Shown here: one piece after another, positions 44,802 to 52,937 of the stretch
Numbering within the stretch: the first letter of the stretch is position 1
How the letters are laid out: every line of letters starts with the position of its first letter
From: Perkinsus olseni
Lineage: Eukaryota; Perkinsozoa; Perkinsida; Perkinsidae
DNA: 64,000 nucleotides
Assembly (NCBI GenBank): GCA_013115135.1
Contig: JABANP010000003.1
Location: forward strand, 1 to 64,000
Direction of reading: 5' to 3'
Position numbers and translations under genes: made by a program
Notes under the pieces: model-generated
Told to the model about the DNA's origin: nothing
The model's input: the letters and a program-made list of their open reading frames with translations, nothing else
Databases searched by the model: none

Positions 44802-46284
44802 TCAGACCGTGCCGGCGCCCACTCGTGTGTAGCGTGACGGAGAAGCTGTTACAAAATGAGTACGCTTTTTTATCCACTGGATGTCAGGGGAGCTAGGATA
44901 GTCGTAAATTAGCGTACGGTTGGTGAGCCAATGAAATATCGGGAACACACTGGCCCCAGCGGACGACGGAGGCTCTTGTCCGAGGAACTTAGCTGCCGAT
45001 CTTCCAAACGCCTGGATCTGGTCTAAGCACTGATCGTGCAACGCAGGCTCTTTGGGGCTCTTGGTCGAAGCTCGTCGGATTATCTTCGATTCCAACACCA
45101 ATTTTCGGAACCTTGACATATCGAACTCGGGTGAGAGTGACCTGAAATGCGAGTGCATGACGGACACTGAACTCCGGACTCCGAAGTTCGGAGAAATACA
45201 TCGGAAATACACAAAAGGCGGGTTGCCCACACTACGGAGTTACGTTGAACGAATGTCGGCACTGAGCAAGCCGATTTCAAATCCGTCAGCTGGATCCAGC
45301 ATGGTCATGAAAATCCGATAAGTTGCTAAAGGTACCTTCAGAAACCGTGCGAATGGAACAGTCACTGGCCGAAAAGAAATTGAAACACCCACACGATCGC
45401 GAAGGGTCTGTTCTACAGAAGTGTTTGCCGCGGCTTCCAGAAGTGTCTTAAATGTACATGAATGCATTTCTCCGCTTCGAATCCGCTCCGAGTATTGCTC
45501 GAAGGTGAGCTTTCTCATCGCATTAAGCATGTGAGCTTTCAACGGGAGTACTCCTTGTTTCACTCGTGGACGCATCTCGAGCATTTCCGGGCTCCACTGA
45601 GTGCTCTCTAGGACCTCCTTGTCGACGATTATTCGATAAACGCTGTAATATGAGCGCCTGGGAACGAACATCGAAGTAGGTAAAGACGTTGTCTCTCTAA
45701 CCCGGTGTAGATGAGTTCCGCCACATCAGTAAGCTTCTTGAGCCCATCGTCAGGCCTAACGACATCGAACCCCAGCCACATCTGAAGCCGCATCAGGAAT
45801 ACAGTTCGGACCGATACGAATATACCCCGGCTGAGCGCGGGGTTTGGCTGCGCTGAGAGCTACTTGCGCTTAGTTAACGAATGCAGCGACCTACTGTCGT
45901 ATAAACGCTACTATTTGATTTATTGTTGATGCTCGCGCGGGCCCGCTGCAGTGCCTGAGAGAAGTCACGGGACTCCGAGAGCAGCCGATTGGCTCAATTG
46001 CTGTGAGAGCTTCCCGCTGACCATAAACTCCATTTCCTCCAACATGAGTCCTGACCGCTTCTGAAAGAAGCCTATAACCCTGGCAATCACGTTTCAGACC
46101 AAAGTGTGATGGCAATGAGTATGAGACTCACCTTCCCCCCTTGGGATTCCCTCAGTTCGCGGAAACTCGTGAACCCTACTTCTCCTGTTAGTTTTTCTCG
46201 GCCTCTTGAAGCGGCTCGGGCCCATGTAGGGAGATAGAAGATCAGGAAGACGACCGCGTTTGAAGGACGGCGAAGAACGGACAT
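44802..46284 (-). CDS. Secreted family member 3 of unit 2, the most complete copy
   Basis: Reference copy for the family. Exon 1 (46284-46132, 51 codons) is a signal peptide ('MSVLRRPSNAVVFLIF') plus 'LTGEVGFTSFRELRESQGGK', with a GTGAGT donor. Exon 2 (from 46060) is KRSGLMLEEMEFM, with a GTCAGC donor. Exon 3 is 'MWLGFDVVRPDDGLKKLTDV' (about 45794-45716). Exon 4 begins 'YYSVYRIIVDKEVLESTQWS' (about 45665) and is open through 'HSCTFKTLLEA' to 'VPLATYRIFMTMLDPADGFE' and 'IGLLSADIRS' (about 45255). The C-terminal exon ('SLSPEFDMSRFRKLVLESK') ends at 44802. Phases match at every junction, giving about 340 residues with two conserved cysteines (in HSC and in QCxDQIxAFG). The cleaved product is probably secreted. 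No known family recognised; a beta-rich fold is a guess. Confidence 0.75.
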
Positions 46285-46997
46285 TATCAAACTGTGGTTT
46301 CGGCAGTTGTGCCGGTTTGACTCGCGCTCCTCATTTGAGCTCCGCGAGGACCCTGGATAAAACATCCTCTGCTATTCGTGCCATGAGGAAGGCTGCTCGC
46401 TCACAAGGCCGCGAAACTCGTGCTTTCATCTCGATACTGGCCGGCTTATTCGAGAGTCCGGTATCGGTGTCGAGCGGAATTAAGTCGAAGTGTTTGCAGG
46501 CGAGCGAAACCCGAGAAGGCTGTAAGCATGGAACTCTTCGCTCGAACGTGTAGAGTTCGCTCAGTTTATTGGTACTCTCTCTACGAGAGAGATCCCTATC
46601 TAGACCTACAGCTCAATCATCCATCCGACAGCTTCGGGCGAGGTCCCGAACTCGCCAAGATCCCCAGCTCCCTGTTGGGGTGCTATTGGAGAGTTCATGG
46701 ATTCCTTTGAAGCTCCAAGCAGGGCGTGGAACACAGTTCCATGTACGCAATCATCTAATAGATTAGTGACACTGCCAAACGCAACCTTGCTTCACGACCG
46801 GGGCGGCCCCAGTCTGCCCCAGTAGTCTGCCCCGGTGGGACTCAGCCGGCCCCGTCACTGGGCCGATTGAGCGATTCCCTGTGTTCATCCCATCACACTT
46901 TTGACCTTGACAACTTGAAAGACAATTTTCCTCTGATAACATCGATATTTCAAGCGAGAGAATACATGTGAGAAATAACGGTTATAATTCACAGGTA

Positions 46998-48563
46998 TCA
47001 TACTTGTGCGGGTTCTATCGCTATATAGCTGAAAAGAAGTTCTTGCTTCTTGCCCAACTCTGCAGGGAGCTCATAAGTGAGCGAGTGATTGGCGAGCCAG
47101 TAAAAGATAGAAAGCGCACTCTCCGCTGTCGACGAGGCAAACTTTCGGCCAAGGAACTTCGAAGCCGATTTGCCGAATGCATCGATTTGGTCTTTGCATT
47201 GGTCACTGAGATCGTCGGTATAGGGACTCTTGGTTGATCTGCGGCGAATCGTCTTCGATTCGGCTACCATTAAACGGAATCTCGACATATCAAACTGGGG
47301 ACTGAGTGACCTGACCAAGCAACTGCGATTGGCGGTCAACTCGGCAGTAGCAAGGTGAAACGGTCGAGCTCTTGAGAGCCCTACGACAGCCCCCCTTCCA
47401 TTCTAAGTTAGAATGGAAGGGGGGGCTGTCGTCCTGTAAATAGTTAGAATTTTTAACTATTTACAGGTTTGACAAGATAGCAGCGTGTAACGTCAGGTAG
47501 CGGTTGGATCACTTCGAATGAATTGTCGCGGTGAGCAGGACGATCTCGAACCCATCGGCCGGGTCAGTCAACGTAAGGGTGATTCGGAAAGTGCCCAAAG
47601 TAACCTGAAGACGGGCTCCGTGGAGAGCAGTCAACTATCAGAACTTGCGATGCGGAAGCATCGCATCAGGAGCTCCGGGAGGTTTTCCCGCATGTGCGCT
47701 TACCGATATATGCTTTCTTCCTAGGACACCAGCACCAATCACCTCAGTCTTCGATGTACACACGTGTCTCTGTATCATCCGAGCGGTAAATGGTTCGACA
47801 ACGGAGTCCCTCAGCGGCCAAAAGGAGCGCTCCCCGAGCGAGGGTACACCCCGTCTCCGAGACGAACTTTTCTGTATCATATCCGGGCTCCACTTCGCCC
47901 TTTCCATAAGCTCCGCGTCAACGTACATGCGAAATGTACTATTAGACGAGTTCCTGGCACATAGTCAACCGGATGCTCTTGTGCTACAGACACCCACTCG
48001 AGATAGTCTAATTCTGCAAAATCAGTCAACTTCCTCTGCCTTCCGTCTATCCCCGTTACGTCGAATCCGAGCCACACCTAAGGTTGCATACAGTGCACCA
48101 TCAGTGCACCGCGTAAGCTCAGCGCTGAATGTTCAGCCCGAAGCCTTGTTAGTCCAAGGCGATTGCCCACTTGCAGATTCCTGCCACCATTTGCTCTCCC
48201 GAAGCCGACCACGGTGTCACGCCGCAAAGCCTGAGAGTTATAAGCAGCTCACCCATGAGCCGGCCGCGCATCCGAGAGTTTGGACCCGAGCAAAACCATT
48301 CTACAGCCGAAATTTCTACTGACCGTGAGCTCTCTCCCCTCTGGCGTCAGTCGTGACCGCTTCTGAAAGCGATCAATGCCAACCATGTATGGTTTGAGCG
48401 TTGAACTCACCTTCCCTTTTTGGGATTCCCTTGGTTCGCTGTATCTCATGAACTCCCTGTTCTCCGTCAAGACCTCTCGGTCCCTCGATGCGGCTCGGAT
48501 CGAATAGAGGTAGCACCAGACGAGGAGCACAGCATTAAGAGGGCGACGGGGGGAGGGCGTCAT
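46998..48563 (-). CDS. Secreted family member 4 of unit 2
   Basis: Exon 1 starts at the ATG at 48563 ('MTPSPRRPLNAVLLVWCYLY', signal peptide) and ends 'EPRESQKGK' at a GTGAGT donor. Exon 2 is KRSRLTPEGRELT (about 48352) with a GTCAGT donor. Exon 3 is 'VWLGFDVTGIDGRQRKLTDF' (about 48075-47997), ending before GTGGGT. Exon 4 starts 'FRMYVDAELMERAKWSPDMI' (about 47935). Exon 5 starts after CTTCAG at about 47611 ('VTLGTFRITLTLTDPADGFE'). The C-terminal exon ends at 46998 ('SLSPQFDMSRFRLMVAESK'). It resembles its unit 1 partner at only about three-quarters of exon 1 residues. No stops in the assembled exons. A double hairpin sits just upstream of the C-terminal exon, in the intron. Confidence 0.7.
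47384..47467. repeat. Double hairpin palindrome, unit 2 only
   Basis: A 24-25-base arm (CGACAGCCCCCCTTCCATTC...) is followed immediately by its reverse complement (to about 47432; the only flaw is one base in the C/G run). A second hairpin follows, with 14-base arms CCTGTAAATAGTTA (47433-47446) and TAACTATTTACAGG (47454-47467). At the matching place in unit 1 (about 36598-36630) the sequence simply reads through CAGCCCTCCTTTCATTCTAA to CTATTTGCAGG. Confidence 0.93.
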
Positions 48564-49167
48564 AGTGCTGCATCCCTCCAACGTGATAACGGAGACGAAA
48601 TCCGGATTCTCCCACCCGCGAAGACACCTTAGAGCCCTGCGCCCGAGCATCTTGGCTAAGGCTCTGCTAGTTGAGTGAAGCGCTGTGTGCGATTTCAACA
48701 CTCCTCAGAAAACATCACAGCGAGAGGCGAAAACTTGGGCTAGCATTCTGCCAGGGCGGCCAGGACGGCTGGCCGCCAGCAAATGCTGCTGCCAGCAGCC
48801 TGTTGGCTCATTTGGATGGCGTTTGAATATTCATTTGCAACGAGTGATGGAGGTGTAAGCAATTATCACTTTTAATAGGAGTAGATCACGGCTCGTGATC
48901 ACGTGCTGCACCTTCTGGTGGTTTCCAAAGGAGGGTCTCTTCCTGACTCGAGCTGAGGCCTCTCGCTCGCCTTCGCACAACCGAACATGATTCCACCCGT
49001 ATTCGAGGAGACGGAAATCTATTTGACGCCAGCCGACAGAGTGTCCACGTTCAGTTAGGCTCCGAGCAAATCCTTTCATCACGAGCGGGTGCCTCAGGAG
49101 TGCCCTTGTTTGAATCCTGAGTCCCCAAACGCCGAAGTTACTTCACTTTACCAAACCATAGAGTATA
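48564..49167. other. Divergent intergenic region between members 4 and 5, unit 2
   Basis: About 600 bases lie between the start codons of a minus-strand and a plus-strand family gene, so it should hold both promoters. A GC-rich stretch with several GGCCAGC/GCTGGC inverted motifs lies at 48752-48805. The unit 1 counterpart (37815-39050) is twice as long because of the MITE-like insertion. Confidence 0.5.
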
Positions 49168-50721
49168 ATGATAAGCATCCCCAGCCGCACCTTGAACGCT
49201 GTGGCCATTCTCCTCTCCTGTTGCCTTTGCCTAACCCAAGCCAGTCCAGATGGCCTCGAGGCACCGAGCGTAGACCGAGAATTTATGACTTTTTGTGAAT
49301 TCAGGGAGTGCTCGGAGAAGGAGGTGAGTGCCACGTTGATGCGGTATCAGTGACGCCATATCATGTTGGCCTCGGCTGCTCTCAGGAGCGGTCACGATTG
49401 AAACCAGAGGAAACGGAACTGATGGTCAGTACACAAACTCAGCGGAGCTTCCGCTCGTGTAGCTGAATTGCACGTCCGTTCATGCACGCCCTCTCAGGTG
49501 TTCCGGCGTTGCACGAAAGATGTTTTTGGGAAACTAAAAAATGGTGACGACATCAAAGTGAGTAGCTACGGAATCATCGTGCAAACCAAGATCCAATTTT
49601 AGAGTTGGTTGGGATTCGATATCCTGGACACAGACAAGGGGCGGAAGAAGTTGACCGACATGACGACTCTGATACGTCCAAAGTGAGTGCGCGTCAAGAA
49701 CGGCATTTGCAGGAACACTGATCATCATTTGGATTCCAGATTCTCGCCTTACAGTACCTTAACTATTATTGTTGATAGGGAGGTGTTGGCAAACACGGAG
49801 AGAGACCTGGAAAAGAAGTAAGGGGGAAGGCACACAAGGTGCCTGTATGCTCGAGGGGCGCAAATTTCGGGTCTGCAGTAAATTGGACGTCGGCAAGAAG
49901 ACCATCCCCAGAAATAAGTGGCATTCATGTGAATGGAAGACGGAAGTAGCTGCTAGAAACAAGGAAGATGTCTGGGAAGTGGTACGACCTCGGAAAAGTC
50001 CCATCGCACAATGGTTTCGCGCGCTAACTCTGCTGACGATTCTTATACAAGTTGTATGATACAACCACAACATCAGGTGCCAGTGGCGACTTTCACGATC
50101 AATCTAAAAATAGCGGATCCGGCCGTTGGGTTTGAAGTGAGCATGCTCACTGCGGAGGTCCGTTACAGGTGATCTTCCTACCGCGATCACGATGCCTCAT
50201 TTTGTCTGACTGTAGCTCACCGGTGAATAGGGAGGCCTGCCATGTGTTCAGTAGGCCGATTTTGCTTCTTTGATTAATCCGAGCTTGCATTCTGGGCGTG
50301 GAAATGGATCGTAGCAGCGCCCATGAGTGTGATGATAGATCTGCTGCAAACCTTCATAGCCTCAGGCGTCGTTGCTATCGGTTCCATTCAGACCATGTAG
50401 TAAGTCATGGATGTCAGATCACTCAAGCCCCAATTCGACATGTCTAGATTCCGGAAGATGGTATCCGCATCAAAGAAGTTTCCTCGCACCTCCACCAGAA
50501 GACCCCACAGGAGCGGCTTGGAATATCTTTGCATGGAGCAAATTCTGTCTTTCGGTAAATCAGCTGCAGGATTCCTCCAAGAGAGGCCCCCTCTGACACC
50601 TGAGGACAGCGTGTTCCCCATCATCAACTGGGTTACTAACAAATCAGTACTGTATCCCAAAGCGTCCAACAGAGAATGGAACAAAGAGATCGACAGTAAC
50701 CTAGAAGTAGACATCGCGTGA
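49168..50721 (+). CDS. Secreted family member 5 of unit 2 (plus strand)
   Basis: Exon 1 starts at 49168 ('MISIPSRTLNAVAILLSCCL', signal peptide) and ends 'ECSEKE' at GTGAGT. Exon 2 is ERSRLKPEETELM (about 49386) before GTCAGT. Exon 3 lies near 49602-49680 (W-GFDI..TDKGRKKLTDMTTLI), ending before GTGAGT. Exon 4 begins 'TLTIIVDREVLANTERDLE' (about 49758), then changes frame to 'GRKFRVCSKLDVGKKTIPRN' and 'WHSCEWKTEVAARNKEDVWE'. Exon 5 is 'VPVATFTINLKIADPAVGFE' (about 50077-50170), ending at a GTGATC donor. The C-terminal exon ends at 50721. The exon 4 frame change is shared with the unit 1 partner, so it may be an extra intron of this subfamily, not damage. Confidence 0.55.
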
Positions 50722-51261
50722 GTGAAAAACCTTTCGTCTTCATGCCTTCTACCGGGGGACCGGTATTCGTATGGTGTTAGACATGTATGCCTAAATCCTG
50801 ATGTGCTCCAAGTTCAGCCCTGGGTTTTGAGTTTTCAAGTTCGCAAGGAGTGGAGGCAATTTCGAGAACGTAGGCGACGTCGAAAGCAGCGTTCCTGAGG
50901 GCGCTGCTGCTCTCCTCGCATATGAAGTAACTCAATTGTTGAATCATCACACAGCAGATATATCCGTCGGGCGCTTCAGCGATCAGGGCTTTCTATCGGC
51001 GTGTGTGTGAGTTTAAAGTCCAACGCCGACAGTACGGCTTAGTTAGACTCGCACCGACGTACCTTTCTGAGGGGCGTAGTGAGAGTGCAACGCTTCAGTC
51101 TTTCGCTCGAACAAGCACGGGTTGGCTCGTGAATCAGGAACCGGGAGTGTTCACCGGCCAGTATGCCCGTGCCCAGCAGCACGGTTAGGGCGGGTTGAAC
51201 CGAGGGGAAGCGCTACTGACGTAACACGAGAGCCGGGACGGAAAGAAACTCTAAGCAGTTG
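50722..51261. other. Right end of unit 2 and Ku70 3' flank
   Basis: Up to about 50940 this matches the tail of unit 1 (40659-40807). Beyond that it is unique, with no supportable gene. It separates two convergent genes, the last array gene (plus) and the Ku70 fragment (minus). Confidence 0.5.
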
Positions 51262-51695
51262 TTAAACAATACTGCAAATGCGATCAATTAGCTCCTGCTT
51301 CTTGCCATTGGTGCTCTGACGCTGAGCTCGGAGGATATCTTTCAGTTGTGAAACAGTCAGACGGGCGAGCTGAAGAACGGGAAAGGAATCAAGATAGGAA
51401 AGACTGAACGCTGAGATCTCACCGTGCCATCGCGAACCTTCGCTCGTACAACATCGAGGCCCATGGTGAAGGGCTCCGCACCACGCGGACGCTTGGCCGG
51501 GGGTGACGACAGATCTAAGAGTGGTCTAGGTGGCTGTGGATGCCAGCAGCGGCGGCGGCGGTTACCGTCAACTCCCAAGCTCTCCTTCCACACTTCAACG
51601 TGGTCCTTGGCCAGCTCCCCCTTACGCTCGTTCGGGAGGAGCAGATCCTCTACGGCATCGCTGGGGAGGTCCTCGTTCAAGGCCAACGCCTCGAG
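51262..51695 (-). pseudogene. KU70: 3' end of a Ku70 (XRCC6) gene with SAP domain, cut off by the LTR element
   Basis: Two exons of the DNA-end-binding protein Ku70, used in non-homologous end joining. Exon 51695-51423 starts after CTTTCAG with 'LEALALNEDLPSDAVEDLLL', equivalent to the helical arm after the Ku core. It runs through a basic linker with 'PPAKRPRG', where Ku70 carries its nuclear-localisation region. After a 53-base intron (51370-51422) the last exon encodes a SAP DNA-binding domain, 'LTVSQLKDILRAQRQSTNGK' then KQELIDRICSIV, and a stop at 51262-51264. The upstream exons (vWA and Ku core) should continue to higher coordinates, but a retrotransposon LTR begins 31 bases into the upstream intron and no Ku sequence appears beyond the element. 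The identification rests on the Ku70-like order of arm, linker and SAP domain. Confidence 0.8.
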
Positions 51696-51726
51696 CTGAA
51701 AGGACAGACACTTCAACGCACGCATC

Positions 51727-51865
51727 TGCACTGTCCCATCACACAATTCCTAAGAGTAGCTATAAAGCTGCTGTCCCTTAGCTATTGTATTCCCTACGCT
51801 CTTCCTGCTTATCATATATCTCCTATCCAACCCACTCTACTCTAGTTGTTGAGTAGAATAGTGCA
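51727..51865 (+). repeat. 5' LTR, 139 bp
   Basis: Bounded by inverted TGCAC...GTGCA and identical to the 3' LTR. A CTATAAAG near 51758-51765 is a plausible TATA-like promoter element. It is very short for a gypsy LTR. Confidence 0.95.
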
Positions 51866-51888
51866 GTAGCAGCTCCTTGTTCAAGAAG

Positions 51889-52896
51889 ATGGACCCTAGT
51901 CTCTATTTTGCTCTCCCGGAGAGCTTCGACCCCCTCACCAGCGTGCTCGATTTTGAACAGTGGATACACAAGTTCAAGGCCTGTGCTACAGCCAATGAGT
52001 GGGATGATAATGCTCAATTACGTCATTTACCCCCCTTGTTGAGAGGTGACGCTTGGATTCTGTACGACGAACTGGCTCCTGGTGAGAAGGATACTATGCC
52101 TCATTTGGTGACTAATTTGACGAAGAAGTTGAACGTGGCCTCCCAAATGCAGAGCAGTGAAGAGCTTTATCGACGAGTACTTGATACTGGCACTGAGACT
52201 CTACTGACCTACCAGAATGATATTAAAAGGCTTGCTCACAGAGCATACCCTGACATGTCTTCTGATCAGCTTAAGCCGATTGTCTTGACAGCCTTCATAC
52301 GAGGACTACGTGGCCACTCACCTGCCCTGGCTAGGAAGGTGAGGAACGCCAACCCTACTACGTTGCAAGCAGCTCTAGAGAAGGCTCAGTTCATACTCTC
52401 TGATCCCTTTCCTGAAGGCGAGCATGAGGCAACAGGCGAGGTATCGGTCTTAAGATCAGGTGGAGCTGAAGAACGGCAAGTTGGTTCTGGTATATATGCA
52501 CATGATGACGACGGTCTGTTAGTGAAGAGCAGTTTCACCAGCCACGATGTCACTCCGGCGGAGCCAACCCCACCAACTCCAACCACGCAAGCTGACCCTA
52601 CACCTGCTTGGGTACCTCACTTGGTCAACGCTATTCGGGAAGCGACCAGGAGGTGCGACTATTGCGGAAGATCGGGTCATGTGGAGGCGGACTGCTTCAA
52701 GAAGGCCCGTGATAAGGGTGAACCTATTCCAAGAAAGAAGTTACGATATCAAGAAGGATCTACCTCTTCAAGGATCAACGTGGGTGATTCACCTGTATTC
52801 TGCACTTACTGTCTCAAGAAGAATCATACTGAAGACCAGTGTAGAACTAAGGCTCGAGCCCTACAGCTGAAAGCTCAGCAAGGTTCAAAAAACTAG
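51889..52896 (+). CDS. gag: Gag of the LTR retrotransposon
   Basis: Capsid/nucleocapsid polyprotein of about 335 residues that packages the element's RNA. The start is the ATG at 51889, 23 bases after the LTR; the frame's upstream TTG is not needed. The capsid part shows the retrotransposon gag pattern (FEQWIHKFKACATANEWDD, then LRGDAWILYDEL, then LLTYQNDIKRLAHRAYPDM). The C-terminus has two CCHC zinc knuckles: CDYCGRSGHVEADC (52648-52692) and CTYCLKKNHTEDQC (52801-52843). The stop at 52894-52896 follows directly on the slippery heptamer that shifts some ribosomes into pol. Confidence 0.93.
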   Translation: MDPSLYFALPESFDPLTSVLDFEQWIHKFKACATANEWDDNAQLRHLPPLLRGDAWILYDELAPGEKDTMPHLVTNLTKKLNVASQMQSSEELYRRVLDTGTETLLTYQNDIKRLAHRAYPDMSSDQLKPIVLTAFIRGLRGHSPALARKVRNANPTTLQAALEKAQFILSDPFPEGEHEATGEVSVLRSGGAEERQVGSGIYAHDDDGLLVKSSFTSHDVTPAEPTPPTPTTQADPTPAWVPHLVNAIREATRRCDYCGRSGHVEADCFKKARDKGEPIPRKKLRYQEGSTSSRINVGDSPVFCTYCLKKNHTEDQCRTKARALQLKAQQGSKN

Positions 52897-52937
52897 AAGG
52901 CCTTGACTGTGTTCCGGCTTCACAGTCATGCAGGCCT
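52887..52937 (+). promoter_or_regulatory. -1 ribosomal frameshift signal (slippery site plus stem-loop)
   Basis: The slippery heptamer A AAA AAC (52887-52893) is in the correct phase for gag and is followed at once by the gag stop TAG. Four bases later a stem-loop begins: AGGCC (52898-52902) pairs with GGCCT (52933-52937) and GACTGTG (52905-52911) pairs with CACAGTC (52921-52927), with a nine-base loop. The pol frame is open in the -1 phase from here. This is the classic retroviral arrangement. Confidence 0.88.

Larger units (their letters stand above)
40808..50940. repeat. Tandem segmental duplication, unit 2 (about 10.1 kb)
   Basis: Second copy of the five-gene unit, same order and orientation as 29492-40807. 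It lacks the MITE-like element and most of the hairpin palindromes of unit 1, and has its own double hairpin at 47384-47467. The right end is recognisable by the shared tail after the plus-strand gene (AATCCTGATGTG...TTTTGAGTTTTC...AGTTCGCA...GTAACTCAA). Confidence 0.9.

Noticed and set aside
51357..51746. Separate 129-codon minus-strand gene starting inside the LTR
   Set aside because: Its first codons come from LTR sequence. The real coding part begins at a splice acceptor at 51695 and belongs to Ku70.
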